This document shows, in pieces, positions 26,200-37,300 of a stretch of DNA of 64,000 nt. A program made the position numbers and the translations under genes. This DNA is from Scolanthus callimorphus (taxonomy: Eukaryota > Cnidaria > Anthozoa > Actiniaria > Edwardsiidae): NCBI GenBank assembly GCA_033964015.1, contig CM066922.1, positions 24,600,507-24,664,506 of the forward strand, given 5' to 3'. The notes under the pieces were generated by a model, which did not search any database, was not told where the DNA came from, and worked only from the letters and a program-made list of their open reading frames with translations. How positions within the stretch are numbered: the first letter of the stretch is position 1; every line of letters starts with the position of its first letter.

Positions 26200-29100
26200 A
26201 TGATGTTAAACGCAGCTGTTGTGTCCGTTGTATTTCTCGCATTTTCGTTGGTATCGGTAAGTATATACATATTGATGTGTTTTGACTGATCCATGTATAC
26301 ATATGCTGCAATATCACGGAAGAGTTGATGGCCATGCATGAAAAAGTAACTTGGGCTGCCTGTGGTATTTTGGAGATCGTTTCCTTTAGCCGGAAGGAAG
26401 AAAAGAATCAATATACGACCAAGAGCTCAATGTTTCTCTGTAAGTTTTGGTGGATTTCCCTGCTCATTTCGTTAAGATACGAGGATTTAAATTCTTAGAG
26501 ACCTTCAAAATGAAGTACAAGGGAATTTGGCTTGATTAGCTAACACTTTCACTTTCCACACAGGTAGCCCGTTCTGGAATGAATCCCGGAGGTGTGGTTA
26601 AGATACGATTTGAGCGATTCTCAAACCTAAAAGCGCAAAAATACTTACAAGGGAGTGGTCGGCTGGCCTGCTGCGATGGAACATTCTTCTGTATGAGCGC
26701 CTGTGACCCATACTTCCAGCTCTGTCTGAAAATGACACAGGGAGCCCGCAGATGCGCGAGCACGTTCCGTACCAAGACATTCAGGAATAAGAAAATTATA
26801 GTGTTTGCAAGAAATGAAGTTCTCAAGACTCGGCCCAGATTGTTTCGTCGCAGCGTCATCACGCACAGGAATCCCGTGATGTTCAAATTCTCGAGATGGC
26901 AAGTAGGTCTGTTTATATGTGTTTCCGTTGCTCGTTCGTTTCAAATTCTCACGATTCGTTTGTCTTCAAGGGCTTTTTCAACCTTGCGATTGTTATCAAG
27001 GACCAAGATTTTCCTTCAAGAGATGACCTCATGGACACGTTCCTTATCAAAAAATCCCTACTCCCCTCCCCCGGTGACGGAAATGCTCACTGGTGTAGTT
27101 TCAGTGCGCGTGGCAAAACGTCACAACTCAAGATCTCATACAGTGTACAGTGTAATAAAGGGCTCTATGGCCCAGAATGTACCACGAAGTGCCAACCAAG
27201 AAATGGCCCAGAGGGACACTTCTCGTGTGATAGGTACACAGGCCAAAAACAATGTCTTCCAGGTAGGTAAAACTACGCTGATTTCTGATCAAAACTGAAA
27301 GATCCTATTATATGGCGTATGCTTCCCCCTTTTAGAATGGTTTTGGTATGCAAGGCCCCTAAAACTGTACGGTCTGCGTGGAAACCATACACGTTATCCT
27401 GCAAATTGTTTACAACTAATTTAACCAGCTATTCCCACTGGTCTAATTAGCAGGAATAAAAGGCACTGACTTATTAGCATATTTGTCATTCGCTCTCTCC
27501 TCGCGCAGGTAGGCCTCTTTATGGTCCTGTTGCCAGTCCCATTGGCTGTATTTTCATCTCGTTGTGCTCCCGTCCCTGGACGCCCTTTTCGCGTTTCCCA
27601 CCTACCCAACCCCAGCTTCGTTCCTCACGCAATCACTGGGCTCTTCAGGCCTCTCTTTCCATAACTAAAATGAGAGCAATGTGTAGACCAGTGAGAGTAG
27701 ATAACAATTATATTATCGGAGTTGCCCAAACCGTATACAGTGGAACCCCGATTTTACGATCCTCGATTTAACGATACCCCGATTTTACGATGACTTTTCT
27801 GGGTCCCGGTAACAACACCTCGCCTTTAAAATATTTATATCGAGTGTTCGTTTACAACGATACTCCGATTTTAAGATGCAACTTGGCTGCCCCCCTGGGA
27901 TATCGTAAAATCGGGGTTTTACTGTATAGTAACGGACACATTCAACAGATAATTTAGGGGCATACCACTGTAGCACTTTCCAAACTTAAAAAGTACGTGG
28001 CACATGTCTGCAGAGCAGATAATTTTGCTATAACTAAAGATCCTATTTGCTTAACGATCAAGGAAGTACTGCACAGGGATGTATAACAAGAAGAGAGTGT
28101 TGATAGTTAATGTATTATAATAGAAGAAGTAGTAATAGTAAAGTATTTCTTATTTTTTCTCGATCGCCTTCAAGGCTGGTTCGGTCCATCATGCCTTGCG
28201 CCCTGTGCACCACGTCACGATGACGTCAGAGGCCACTACACCTGTGACGTAACCGGACGTAAAATCTGTCACAGGCGATGGTTCGGTACCAATTGTACTG
28301 TTTTCTGCAAAGAGACCCCAGGCTCAAGGTGCGACAAGAACGGAAACAGGTTTTGCTTGCAAAACTGGTTTGGAAAAATCTGTAACAAGAGATGCGTACC
28401 AAGTGGTAATTTCGTCTGTGATCTGGTGACGGGAGAGAAAAAATGCGCTTCGGGCTGGTTTGGAAAGCAGTGTGATGCCCATTGCCTAGAGACAGGAGGA
28501 GAGACGGCGACATTCAATTGCAGCTCAAATGGACAAAAGATTTGCCACAAGGATTGGTACGGCAAGGATTGTGACAAATTTTGCGCAACGTTGCGCAATT
28601 CAGTCTGCGACAATGCCACGGGCGATAGGATTTGCGACAAAGGATGGCATGGAGTGAACTGCGACAGTTATTGTGTCCCAAAGAACAACCAAAACGCCGC
28701 GTATTTGTGCGACACGTTTGGCGACAAGATTTGTTACACTCATTGGTACGGCGACAAATGTGATGTATTTTGTCTGCCATCTTTTGATGGGAGATACGAG
28801 TGTAATAGAACCACTGGAGTAAAGGATTGCACTCAGGGGTGGAGTGGGGCGGATTGCGACAAGAAAGTCTGCGCTCCAAGGAATGACCGCAATGCTGGTT
28901 TTACATGTGATCGCAAAGGGAATAGAGTGTGTCTTAAAAACTGGTAAGTCATTCAATAGACCCTTTCCCGGTTTCTTGATCTTTTGAAATCATTTGAAAG
29001 CTGACAACCATCCACACCTCTCTTCCACACCGGCCTGAAATAAAGTAAATTTTCCAAGTTCCAGAGCGAAATGCTGTAAAAAGGCCATTACCACCGTATG

Positions 29101-32100
29101 CATTGCTACGTACGCGACATCAAAATTCAATGTTGGGGCGATTGGCGATTTTACGCAAGAAAATTGTTGTCAATTTTCTTGAACCGGAAAGTTAAACATT
29201 CGAGTCAAGGAAGCCAAAGGATAGCTTAAAACCATTTTGGTTGATTTTGCAATCAATGTCGGCCCGCAGAAGTGGCCGAATCCAGCGTTTTATATTTAGT
29301 TTGATGACGGCTAAAAATCGCCAGTCGCCCATCGCAACATTGAATTTTGAGGTCGCGTAGCAATGCATACAGTGGTAAGAAAGAGCCCTGAGAAGTAGAG
29401 AAATTTAATGTTGTTTCCTTTGCGCAAAGCAACAGTTTGCCACCAAGATAATGTTTTGTTCTCGCGCCTAAATGCAACGACATTATATTAAATTGCACAA
29501 ATTCACGGGTCTGTATCTTGACGAATGTGCAACATTTAAGCGTGATACTTGGCAAAAATGTACTAATTTCCAGGTGCTAATAAAAAAAGAATCTGCCTAT
29601 AGTTTTAGATAGATGAAGTCGAAACATTGCCAGCAATGGTTTTGGTCATTTTGTAACGTGTAAGTTTGCAAGCAAACATTTCATGTAATGTGATATAAAT
29701 AAGTCGAACTATGTTATATTTCGTCCGTTTCAGAAAAAAGTTGATTATCACCCAGTTGTAAACTCTTTGACAACCCCTCTCAACAAATGATTTCTCTGAA
29801 TGTAAAGACTACGTAAATATCTTGGTGTACTTACTGATAATCATCATAGCTGGAAACAACATATCGATTACATTTCTTTAAAAATTAGTAAAACAGTTGG
29901 AATGATTTCAAGACTAAGCATTTTGTCCCATTTCATGTATTAACTGATATTTATCGATCACTAATCCTACCCTATTTATCTTATGGTATAGTTTCCTGGG
30001 GACGCGCTGCTAGTTTATACCTTAATAAATTACTTGTTCTACAAAAACGCGTTTTAAGACTTATGCATTTTGCGCACTATCAACAGCACGCAATTCCTTT
30101 ATTTTTATTGTCCGATTTTCTCCATGTTCATATGTTTTATTTTAAAAAAACTGCGAGTCTGATTCATGATATCTCTAGTGGTGTTGCACCTATTTAATTC
30201 AAAATCTTTTCACAAAAGCAAGGGATGTGCATAATTATAATAAGATCGGCAAGTAGTGGAGATTATTATGTAAAACCTTCAAGAACTGAAATATACAGAA
30301 ACTTTCTTTTTCACGATCAGGAACCATCATCTGGAATAGTCTACCCCCATACTTACGCAATCAAAATAAGAAAAAATGTAAACACCATCTTCAGTTTATG
30401 CTCAAGAAACTCCTACAAACGGAAGATGATTATCTTGGTGTGGCAGAAATAATTGCAGTATTGCCTCAATATAGTTCTGAATAAAACGTGCTCCTATTTA
30501 TTTATCTATTTACCTATTTACTTGCTTTTCTACTTAAGTTATAACTACATACTCTTTTCCTTTTCTCTTTTCTATTTTTTTCTGATTATAGCCAAGCAGC
30601 TTTGCAAGTTATTTGTGTAATAATTATTATTTATTTATACATTTTCCTATTTTTTCTATTTATGATAAAAGCTTCCCGCCTCGATTAGCTCTGCTATTTG
30701 CGGGTCAGCTTAAAAATGTTGTAAATATGATTCAAATCAAATAAAAATGTTGTTGTTCTTGTTGTTGTGTGCTGTCCCTCGCCTGCAATTCAGATGTTCA
30801 TCTGCAAGGGACGTGGAAGAGTAAATGTTCGTCATATTAATTAATTAATAACGTCATATTGATCCAATTTGCCACAGGTATCCGAGGGAAGATGTAACGT
30901 GTTTTGTCAGCCTCAGCATTTCGCTTATCAATGTAACCAGATGACAGGAGAGAAGATTTGTCGTGCGGGATGGTGAGTGTAACTGAAATGTTGTTCGCCG
31001 GCTAATGACGTCCCTATCGTGGTATATTTAACAATTAGACCTCAAGGCCGAATGTGCTATGATGAATAGACCATGAGGCCGAAGGCCGAATGGTCTATTG
31101 ATATCATAGCACATGAGGACGAGAGGTCTAATTGTTTTAGTATAAACCAACTAGTTGGTCGGTTTTGGCAATGAATTCCATTATTTTATGTTGAAAAAAT
31201 CAAGTTTTCTTGCAAAGAAAGGTGGTGGTTTTGCCAGGCACTGTCTATCACTAATAGACCATTAGTAGCTCAGCCAATCAGAATGCAGGATTTGTAATAG
31301 ACCATTAGTTGGTTTATACTAAAACATGTTATTATTCAGCACATCGATGCACTGCCCAAATATGGTCATTGGAACGCCAATAGCTGTCTTCTGTACATGA
31401 CAGCTATCCTGCGATATCCGTCTCTGAGGAAAATATGATGTTTTGAGCTCGTAAATAATACACAAAAGTCATTTTTTTCAGGGGTTTTTGTACTATCGAT
31501 GTGCTGAATAATAAAACCACTATCCTGCTCGATTTTGCAGAATATCGTCTGATTTTAGCCAACTCAGGACTTCGTCCCTCGTCGGCTAAGTATCAGACGA
31601 TATTCTGCGCAATCTAGCAGGATAATGGTTAAATATACGACGGATAATCAAAATATATGTTTTATATCACAATAAGAAAAATGAAAAAGAAAGGTTTACT
31701 GGCGTGCGCACAATCAGACTTATATTTTAGTACACGCGATGAATGGCGCCATTTTGGTAAGCACTCTTATCACAGGAAATTTCTGAAGAAACCTATCCAC
31801 GAGAAAAGCTGAATTTTCCAAGGCACACGCAATGTGGGAAGTGTTCGGAATTTACATGGATAGACATGGGAAATCCGAACACTTCCCATTCTTCTACCAA
31901 AAATTCCCTGTGTATGTGTCCATGTACGCGTACCAATCACAGTTTCAGATACTCATTTCTAGTCAATTCGCCAGTCAGAGATTGAGGAACATTAAACCCC
32001 TGCATAAAGTAGAGGTAGCCTGTGGTATGTGCTAGCACACTTCGACTCTGCCTTCTGACTTCCGTTCCGTGCTCGTATCGCGCGTCTGGTATAAAGCTGA

Positions 32101-33035
32101 GCTAGGATGTTTATGTTATTTCGTTCTGGCTCTGCCTGGTGAGTTACGGATAGGCATCAAGGGCCAATATGATAACAAAAGAAGTTATGAGAATTGAGGG
32201 AGTAGCAGAATTGAGGGAGTGGCAGAAGTAGAAAGCATCCAGCTAGACTGCTTGCATCCCCTTCTCCGGCGAACGTCCGTAAATCGAGAGAAGCGAACGT
32301 CCGTAAATCGAGAAATCCCGCGCTTCGGTTTGTTTACAAGTGGCGCGTCTCTCTCTCTCCTGGTAACTCGACACTTGTAAACAAACCGAAGCGCGCCGCC
32401 GCGGGATTTCTCGATTAACGGACGTTCGCCGGAGAAGGGGCTGCAAGCAGTCTAGCATCCAGCATTCGTTGTGGCCGAATAATCTAAATAGTCCATTCAA
32501 AATGGTACGAATTTTATCTCTAAATCCCTCAACCGATATCGACACAAGCTTGATTTACTTTCGATGTCATCTGAATTCTTCCCTAGTAACAACGCAGACG
32601 ATTTTCCGAACTGATCTTCCTTTCTAACAAAGTTCAACAGGAGCTTATTAGCAATTAGATCCATCATCAACGGGTAGCCTTTGCGCCCTGTTTTCTTTTG
32701 TTTTCAAATTCATCCATTTTGTTTCGGCTGCTCTGATTGGCTAATAGCCCGCAAAGGCTCTTGGTTGATGATGGGCCTTTTAAACACGTTTTCTTTTCAG
32801 GTATCCACCGAATCGATGTAATGTATACTGCCTTCCGAGAGACGACTTGAGCTCTGCGTACAGATGCGATCCTCTGACTGGTCAGAAGTCCTGCATGCTT
32901 GGCTGGTATGGACCTAACTGCGACTGCGCACCAACAAATGACAAGACCGCTGGATATAACTGTAACAAGACTACAGGCGCACGCGTTTGCCTACCGGGAT
33001 GGACTGGGCCAATGTGTGATGTCCCGGATGTGTAA
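26200..33035 (+). CDS. Secreted Notch-ligand-like protein with tandem DSL modules
   Basis: Exons: 26200-26256, 26564-26902, 26971-27262, 28175-28943, (30878-30972), 32801-33035, all with GT-AG borders. Exon 1 encodes a 19-residue signal peptide (MMLNAAVVSVVFLAFSLVS). Exons 2-3 form an MNNL-like region (IRFERFSN.., FKFSRWQ joined to GFFNLAIVI) as in Delta/Jagged ligands. Then come about twelve ~30-40-residue modules of the form W-F/Y-G-x2-C-x3-C-x-P..C..G-x-K-x-C-x2-G-W, the DSL pattern. The first (CNKGLYGPECTTKCQPR) is closest to a true DSL domain. The chain ends CDVPDV at a stop at 33033-33035, with no transmembrane helix or intracellular tail. Omitting exon 30878-30972 leaves 564 codons in frame including the stop. 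In family terms it may bind or modulate Notch; secretion is inferred. TTTTCAG just before the ATG suggests an upstream untranslated exon. Confidence 0.85.
26330..26525. repeat. Dispersed repeat in intron 1, second copy at the right window edge
   Basis: GCCTGTGGT.. and ACCAAGAG..ATGTTTCTC..AAGTTTTGG..TTTCCTGC..TAAGATA.GAGGA blocks here recur in the same order at 63831-64000. The element type is unknown, and no ends are defined. Confidence 0.5.
27738..27924. mobile_element. Tc1/mariner-pogo type MITE, 187 bp, TA duplication
   Basis: TA flanks both sides (27736-27737, 27925-27926). Ends are CAGTGGAACCCCGATTTTAC and CGTAAAATCGGGGTTTTACTG. The motif CGATTTTACGAT or a variant is repeated several times at the left end. 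It lies in intron 3 of the Notch-ligand-like gene. Confidence 0.85.
29090..29376. mobile_element. Foldback MITE in intron 4
   Basis: About 60-bp arms: ACCACCGTATGCATTGCTAC.. pairs with ..TAGCAATGCATACAGTGGT. Inner blocks such as TTGGGGCGATTGGCGATTTT pair with AAAAATCGCCAGTCGCCCAT. A partial relative in opposite orientation lies at 42067-42240. Confidence 0.75.
29800..30765 (+). mobile_element. LINE 3' fragment (decayed reverse transcriptase C-terminus)
   Basis: Broken frames give peptides typical of the region after the RT palm in CR1/Jockey-like LINEs: KYLGVLTDNHHSWKQHIDYI, ILPYLSYGIVSWG, LLVLQKRVLRLMHF, then a C-terminal stretch in another frame. In-frame stops (e.g. after LSHFMY) show it is dead. 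The TTG-rich tail near 30745-30770 fits a LINE 3' microsatellite end. It lies in intron 4. Confidence 0.75.
30878..30972 (+). pseudogene. Frameshifted DSL-module exon within the Notch-ligand-like gene
   Basis: It has a clean acceptor (GCCACAG) and donor (GTGAGT) and encodes one more cysteine module (..CNVFCQPQ..YQCN..GEKICRAG). The reading frame of that module is not the one set by the upstream splice phase. At 95 bases the exon is one short of a frame-neutral length, and used as it stands it gives an early stop. The shift lies in the GAGGGAAGA stretch near 30885-30893. It is either a decayed or skipped exon, or a base lost in sequencing. Confidence 0.7.
31011..31640. mobile_element. Chain of four back-to-back foldbacks inside an outer inverted repeat
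   Basis: Adjacent palindromes: ACAATTAGACCTC / GAGGTCTAATTGT (about 31030-31134), GTTTTAGTATAAACCAACTA / its complement (31133-31326), GTTATTATTCAGCACATCGA / its complement (31327-31515) and TATCCTGCTCGATTTTGCAG..CGTCTGAT / its complement (31521-31628). GTATATTTAAC near 31022 and GTTAAATATAC near 31630 form an outer pair. It lies in the last intron region of the Notch-ligand-like gene. Confidence 0.75.
31771..31913. mobile_element. Foldback MITE, relative at 55881-56024
   Basis: The ends are CAGGAAATTTCTG and its near-complement near 31905. The core pairs GGGAAGTGTTCGGA with TCCGAACACTTCCC. The same core (AAATCCGAACACTTCCCATT) and arms recur at 55881-56024 in a TRPA1 intron. Confidence 0.7.
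32244..32454. mobile_element. MULE-like foldback MITE, 211 bp, 9-bp duplication
   Basis: GCATCCAGC is repeated exactly at 32235-32243 and 32455-32463. Ends are TAGACTGC and GCAGTCTA. Arms of ~85 bases are almost complementary (CTCCGGCGAACGTCCGTAAA.., CTTCGGTTTGTTTACAAGTG..). A 26-bp internal segment (GCGAACGTCCGTAAATCGAG) is duplicated in the left arm only. Confidence 0.88.
32661..32775. repeat. Small inverted repeat
   Basis: CCATCATCAAC..AGCCTTTGCG pairs with CGCAAAGGCT..GTTGATGATGG. It lies 25 bp before the last acceptor of the Notch-ligand-like gene. Confidence 0.6.
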
Positions 33036-33759
33036 ATGCAACATTGTCATCAAACAGCAGTCCGGAGCCCATCAACAGGAACCTCCATTTCCTTTTGGGA
33101 CGTCCGAAGCACAGAAGGCTTGATGAATCTAATTTTTGATTTTGGACTTTTAATCCCGCGAGAATTTGTTGTCATGGTTACACATTATGTCCTCTGTCTC
33201 AAAAAGAACCCAACGTTTTCACTCTCAAAGAACTAATTTCCCGTTTAGAATCAAGATCCACAATATAATTGACTCTTCTACTCCTGTACATATGGCTAGA
33301 CCTAGTGGAATAGATGGAGGCTCCTATGACGTGCTCCTGGGGGCTGTCTGATATGATGAAAATGTTTTGGTCATAAAACAGTATCGCTGCTAAGTAGGCA
33401 TGCAGGATGTCACTAAGGAATGACTTAAGTCAAGAGTCATTAGCAGACCAATAATCTTATATTAGTGTGAGTTCCCACGTTTCTATTTTTAGTGGATTTT
33501 ATTATTTATTTTTATTATTTTATTAGTTATTATTATTATTTTTTCTCTTTTGTGTGTATGTGTCTCTTTGCTTTGGTTAGTTTCCCGCTAGGCGAGAGGC
33601 TAAAAATAATAACTAAATACCAGCAGTTGTTGTATTTTCCTCGTATGACTGTGCATATAACAGTGTCCCACAAGCTGGCTAACTGCAAATATCTGTTCAT
33701 TTTTATGGGAAAATGTGTTTCTAAGAATAGAAACTTTTCTGACTCTAATAGGGATGGAC
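33036..33759. other. 3' flank of the Notch-ligand-like gene
   Basis: The 3' untranslated region is probably here, but no certain AATAAA signal was found close to the stop. AT-rich TATTAT runs lie at 33500-33545. No gene was recognised. Confidence 0.4.
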
Positions 33760-34003
33760 TTAAAGGGGCCTGTCACTTAACTGCTCAGCTGTTCTGCGCA
33801 TCTCTCAAATCAAAGAAGTATCGTCCCGTAACGATGGCCAGCGAAAGTTGAAAACCTCGAAAACAAATGGTATATAATCTCGCTACTTATCAATCCATCC
33901 GACCGTGTTTCTTATAGTTATCTGATAGGATCGTCTAATTGGTTAATTTTGCGGGTCAGTGATCGTTCCTGGAGCATGCGCGTATCATGACAGGCTCCCT
34001 TAA
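33760..34003. mobile_element. TTAA-flanked MITE with GGGGCCTGTCA ends
   Basis: TTAA occurs at 33760-33763 and 34000-34003. Inner ends AAGGGGCCTGTCA and TGACAGGCTCCCTT are inverted. A related, interrupted copy in opposite orientation spans about 54613-55137. Confidence 0.7.
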
Positions 34004-34353
34004 ACATGGGAGGTTCTTAGTCTTGGTAATGGACTCTTGGTGAATAATTTCAGTTCCACAGAAAGATGCAAGTTCCAAGATGCTTTCGTGCTTTTAAAAT
34101 ACAAGCGTGGATGGTCTCCACGATACCGGCGTGACACTTTACCAAACTGAGCTTTGAAAGCTAGTATACATGGTTGTATGTTTACTGCTACAGGGGCGGA
34201 TTTAGACAATTGCAACTGTAGCAAATGCTGCAGTAAGATTCCAGGAGATTCTAGATCTAAATATAGTTTTTGTCCTTTATTGTCATAAATGTGAGTGCGT
34301 TTCTGTCAGATTTTCCTCTAACTCCACCAAGCTGTGCAATACACAGTGCCTTG

Positions 34354-37300
34354 TTATAATTTAGTACTAGCAAGGGTCTTCAGCATTTCTATGATGTCCG
34401 CCATTGTAGGTCTGTCCTCAGTTTTTCTCGCACACACCGCTCGATGTGGCTCTTCAGATCAGGATTCCATACAAGCCCTATCTGCCTTTTTCGGTTATCG
34501 GGGTTTGGGGGTTGCCCCGTTACTAGTTCACAAAGTAGAACTCCATAGCTGTACACATCAATCTGTGAATAAAGTCAAATAAACATCGCTATTAAAAGAG
34601 CGCGGCTACGTGGTATGATGTCAATTACACGATTCCTGCCATTCCTGAGGTTCGACCAATCCAGGATTTGGATGATCGCTCCCGTATGTCTGTTGCTGTC
34701 AGTTTAAATTTCTGTAATTTTGTCGCTTGATTGTCAGATCGTTTAGTTTCGTCGCATGTCGGTTAACAGCTTGATATGTTTTTTGTCGGTAGTCAGTTAC
34801 GTATTGTCAGTTCGTCGCTAGTCGGCTAGATTTTACGGCCATTTGTCGCTAAAGCCGATTTACCCCGTCCAGACCCGTCCAGACCCGTCCAGACCCGTCC
34901 AGACCGTCCAGACCCGTCCAGACCCGTCCAGACCCGTCCAGACCCGTCCAGACCCGTCCAGACCCTGCCAACCGTATCAGCTTTTCTTCAGCTTGCTAGA
35001 GCGGATTTCAGATTGCCGTCGAAAGCATTAGTCATAAAGTCTTTTCGTCTTTCAGTCAATCAAATTGCGAACCAAATCAAATCGCGCCAATGCTGACGTC
35101 ATGACTAAAAGCCAATCTGACGTACTTCGCCTCTTGATTGGTTTGTTGTTGAATGGATCCCGCAGCAGTATCAGTTAAGTTTTAGTTTGTATTAGAGCGG
35201 ATACCAGATGACTGTCGTGCGTAGTAATTTGCCCTTTGCAATCACTTCAAGGAGTTTTATTCACAATTGGTGTATTGATCTTGCGATTGGTTTCACTGCG
35301 GTCATATTTAATCCGCTCCAATGTAATTCGTACTTTCTTTGTGTTTTATCGGCAGAGTCAAGTTCACTGATAGGAAACAAGCGCTTAAAAAAACGACAAA
35401 ACACATCAAATAAACGAATCCTCCCATTTGTCACTAAGTATAACCCGGCGAACCCGAATCTCAAAAAGATTCTCACAAGACACTGGCACTTTATCACAGG
35501 TCAACCTCACACAGCCAGTATCTTCACGAATCCACCTCTAGTTGCCTTGGTCCGAGCAAAAATCTCTTCCAATTTAAACTAGACCTTTTTTATGCAGCCC
35601 TCGATACTGACTACGCAGCCGGATTTTGGGCAACGCCAATAGTATTAACCTATACGTTTTGTCCAGAATTAATTGTGTCTCCAGTCATGTGAGGTTCGCG
35701 CTATGCGCAACAATCTCAGTCTTACCTTTGGCGTTTGTCTTGGCGAATCCACTTCCGGTGCAGAATAGAACGGATTCCCGGATTGACGGACATGCGCGAA
35801 CTGGCAAACTCGGCTGACCCGAAGTCACAGAGCTTAGCGCGCCAGACATCACCTTGTCGCCAAACCATTACATTCCGGGATTCAGGTCGCGATGCATTAT
35901 GGGAGAAGGTCTGAAACAATGCAAGTAGTTCACTCCAAATGCAATATCAAGCGCAAGGAGCGTCACGTGACTTTTACTTAGCACTTTCTGTTTTGCCAGT
36001 AACCCAGACAAGGACATGTCCATCAGTTCTAAAACCAATAATGGGTTATTAGTTCGACAATCAGCCACTCCTAGGAACTGTAAGATGCAGGGGTGTCGGA
36101 CTAGGGTCGCGAAGGTGATCTCCCTGTCGAACATTCGCCGATTGTGTGGCGACTTTATAACTTCGTGCATCTCTTTAACGGCTACTTTCATTCCACGAAA
36201 CTCTCCTTCAAGGACCCTCCCATAGGCTCCAGTCCCGAGAACATTTTCGGAGATTATTATTTCAGACCTTGTAATCATCCACGGCTGATCTTTCCGCAAA
36301 ATATCAGCAGTTTGTTTGGCGGTATTTTGATGTGCTTCTAAGCTTTGTAAAGTTCGTTGTTGTGTCTCATTTTGGGCTTCAACCCTCCGTAAACGATCCT
36401 CGGCTATTCGCTTTTCTTCTCGTGTTCTTGTGACCTCTTCGCGAAGCCTTACGAGGCTTGTCGTATTTGTTCTTCTCTCTTCTTCAATGTTTCTCTCAAG
36501 ATCATTTTTCTGTCGTGCCGTCCGCTCCAAAGCTCGATCTCTCTCACTTAAACTTTGCTCCTTTTGTCTAAGCTGTTCCCTAGCGGCTCTCAACTCAACT
36601 TCTGTTCTTTCTAATGCTTTTCCTTTCCCATCCGCTTCCATTTCTTTCTGTCTAATTTGCATCTTATCTCGTTCGCGTTCTCTCGTCATTCTTTCGAAAG
36701 CAAATTCTTTCTCCATATATTCCCTTTCTTTCTCTTTTAATTGCTGTTGTAATATCTCTTTATCAGCTGTTAAACGATCCAAAATTTTCCGCCCGTTTGA
36801 AATCATAATCTCTCTATCGTCAAGCTCTGTTTTCAGTCTGTCATTTTCCCTTTTCAAGGTGTTTAACTCGAAGCGCTGCCCGAATCCCTCCCCTTCTTTT
36901 TCTTTACTACAACTTTGCCCTTTCTCTTCATTCGCCTTATCTAAGGCGCTTTGCATTTCTTTCAGTATTGCCTCCTGGTTTTCTAAATGTTTCTGTAGTT
37001 TTATATTTTCATCCTGCGATTTTTTTAGTAAGTCTTCCTTTTCGCTCAAATCTTTCACCTCGTCTTCCAAAACACCTTTCAAAGCATCTAGTTTGCTCGT
37101 TAAAGCAGTAATAACCTGGTCCTTGCTCTCAATAACATGATCTCTTTCCTCTAATCTTCTCACACATTTATCATTTTCATCCATCATTCTCATCACATAT
37201 ATTTTACCCTCTGATATAATTTCATCCTTTCCTCGTATTTCAATGGCTTGAGTCGTGATTAACTTTTCCATTTGTTTTTTCTTGCGCGGCATTTTGATTA

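Noticed and set aside
28226..28956. Minus-strand frames opposite the DSL exon
   Set aside because: Antisense shadows of a cysteine-rich exon with confirmed splice borders on the plus strand.
34993..35330. A MITE suggested by repeated AGAGCGGAT words in the kinase intron
   Set aside because: Copies near 34997 and 35192 are direct and the inverted one near 35309 is short; no consistent ends or duplication could be fixed.
36430..37140. 236-codon plus-strand frame opposite the kinase
   Set aside because: A shadow of the coiled coil: Glu/Lys-rich heptads read backwards give Ser/Phe-rich peptide.
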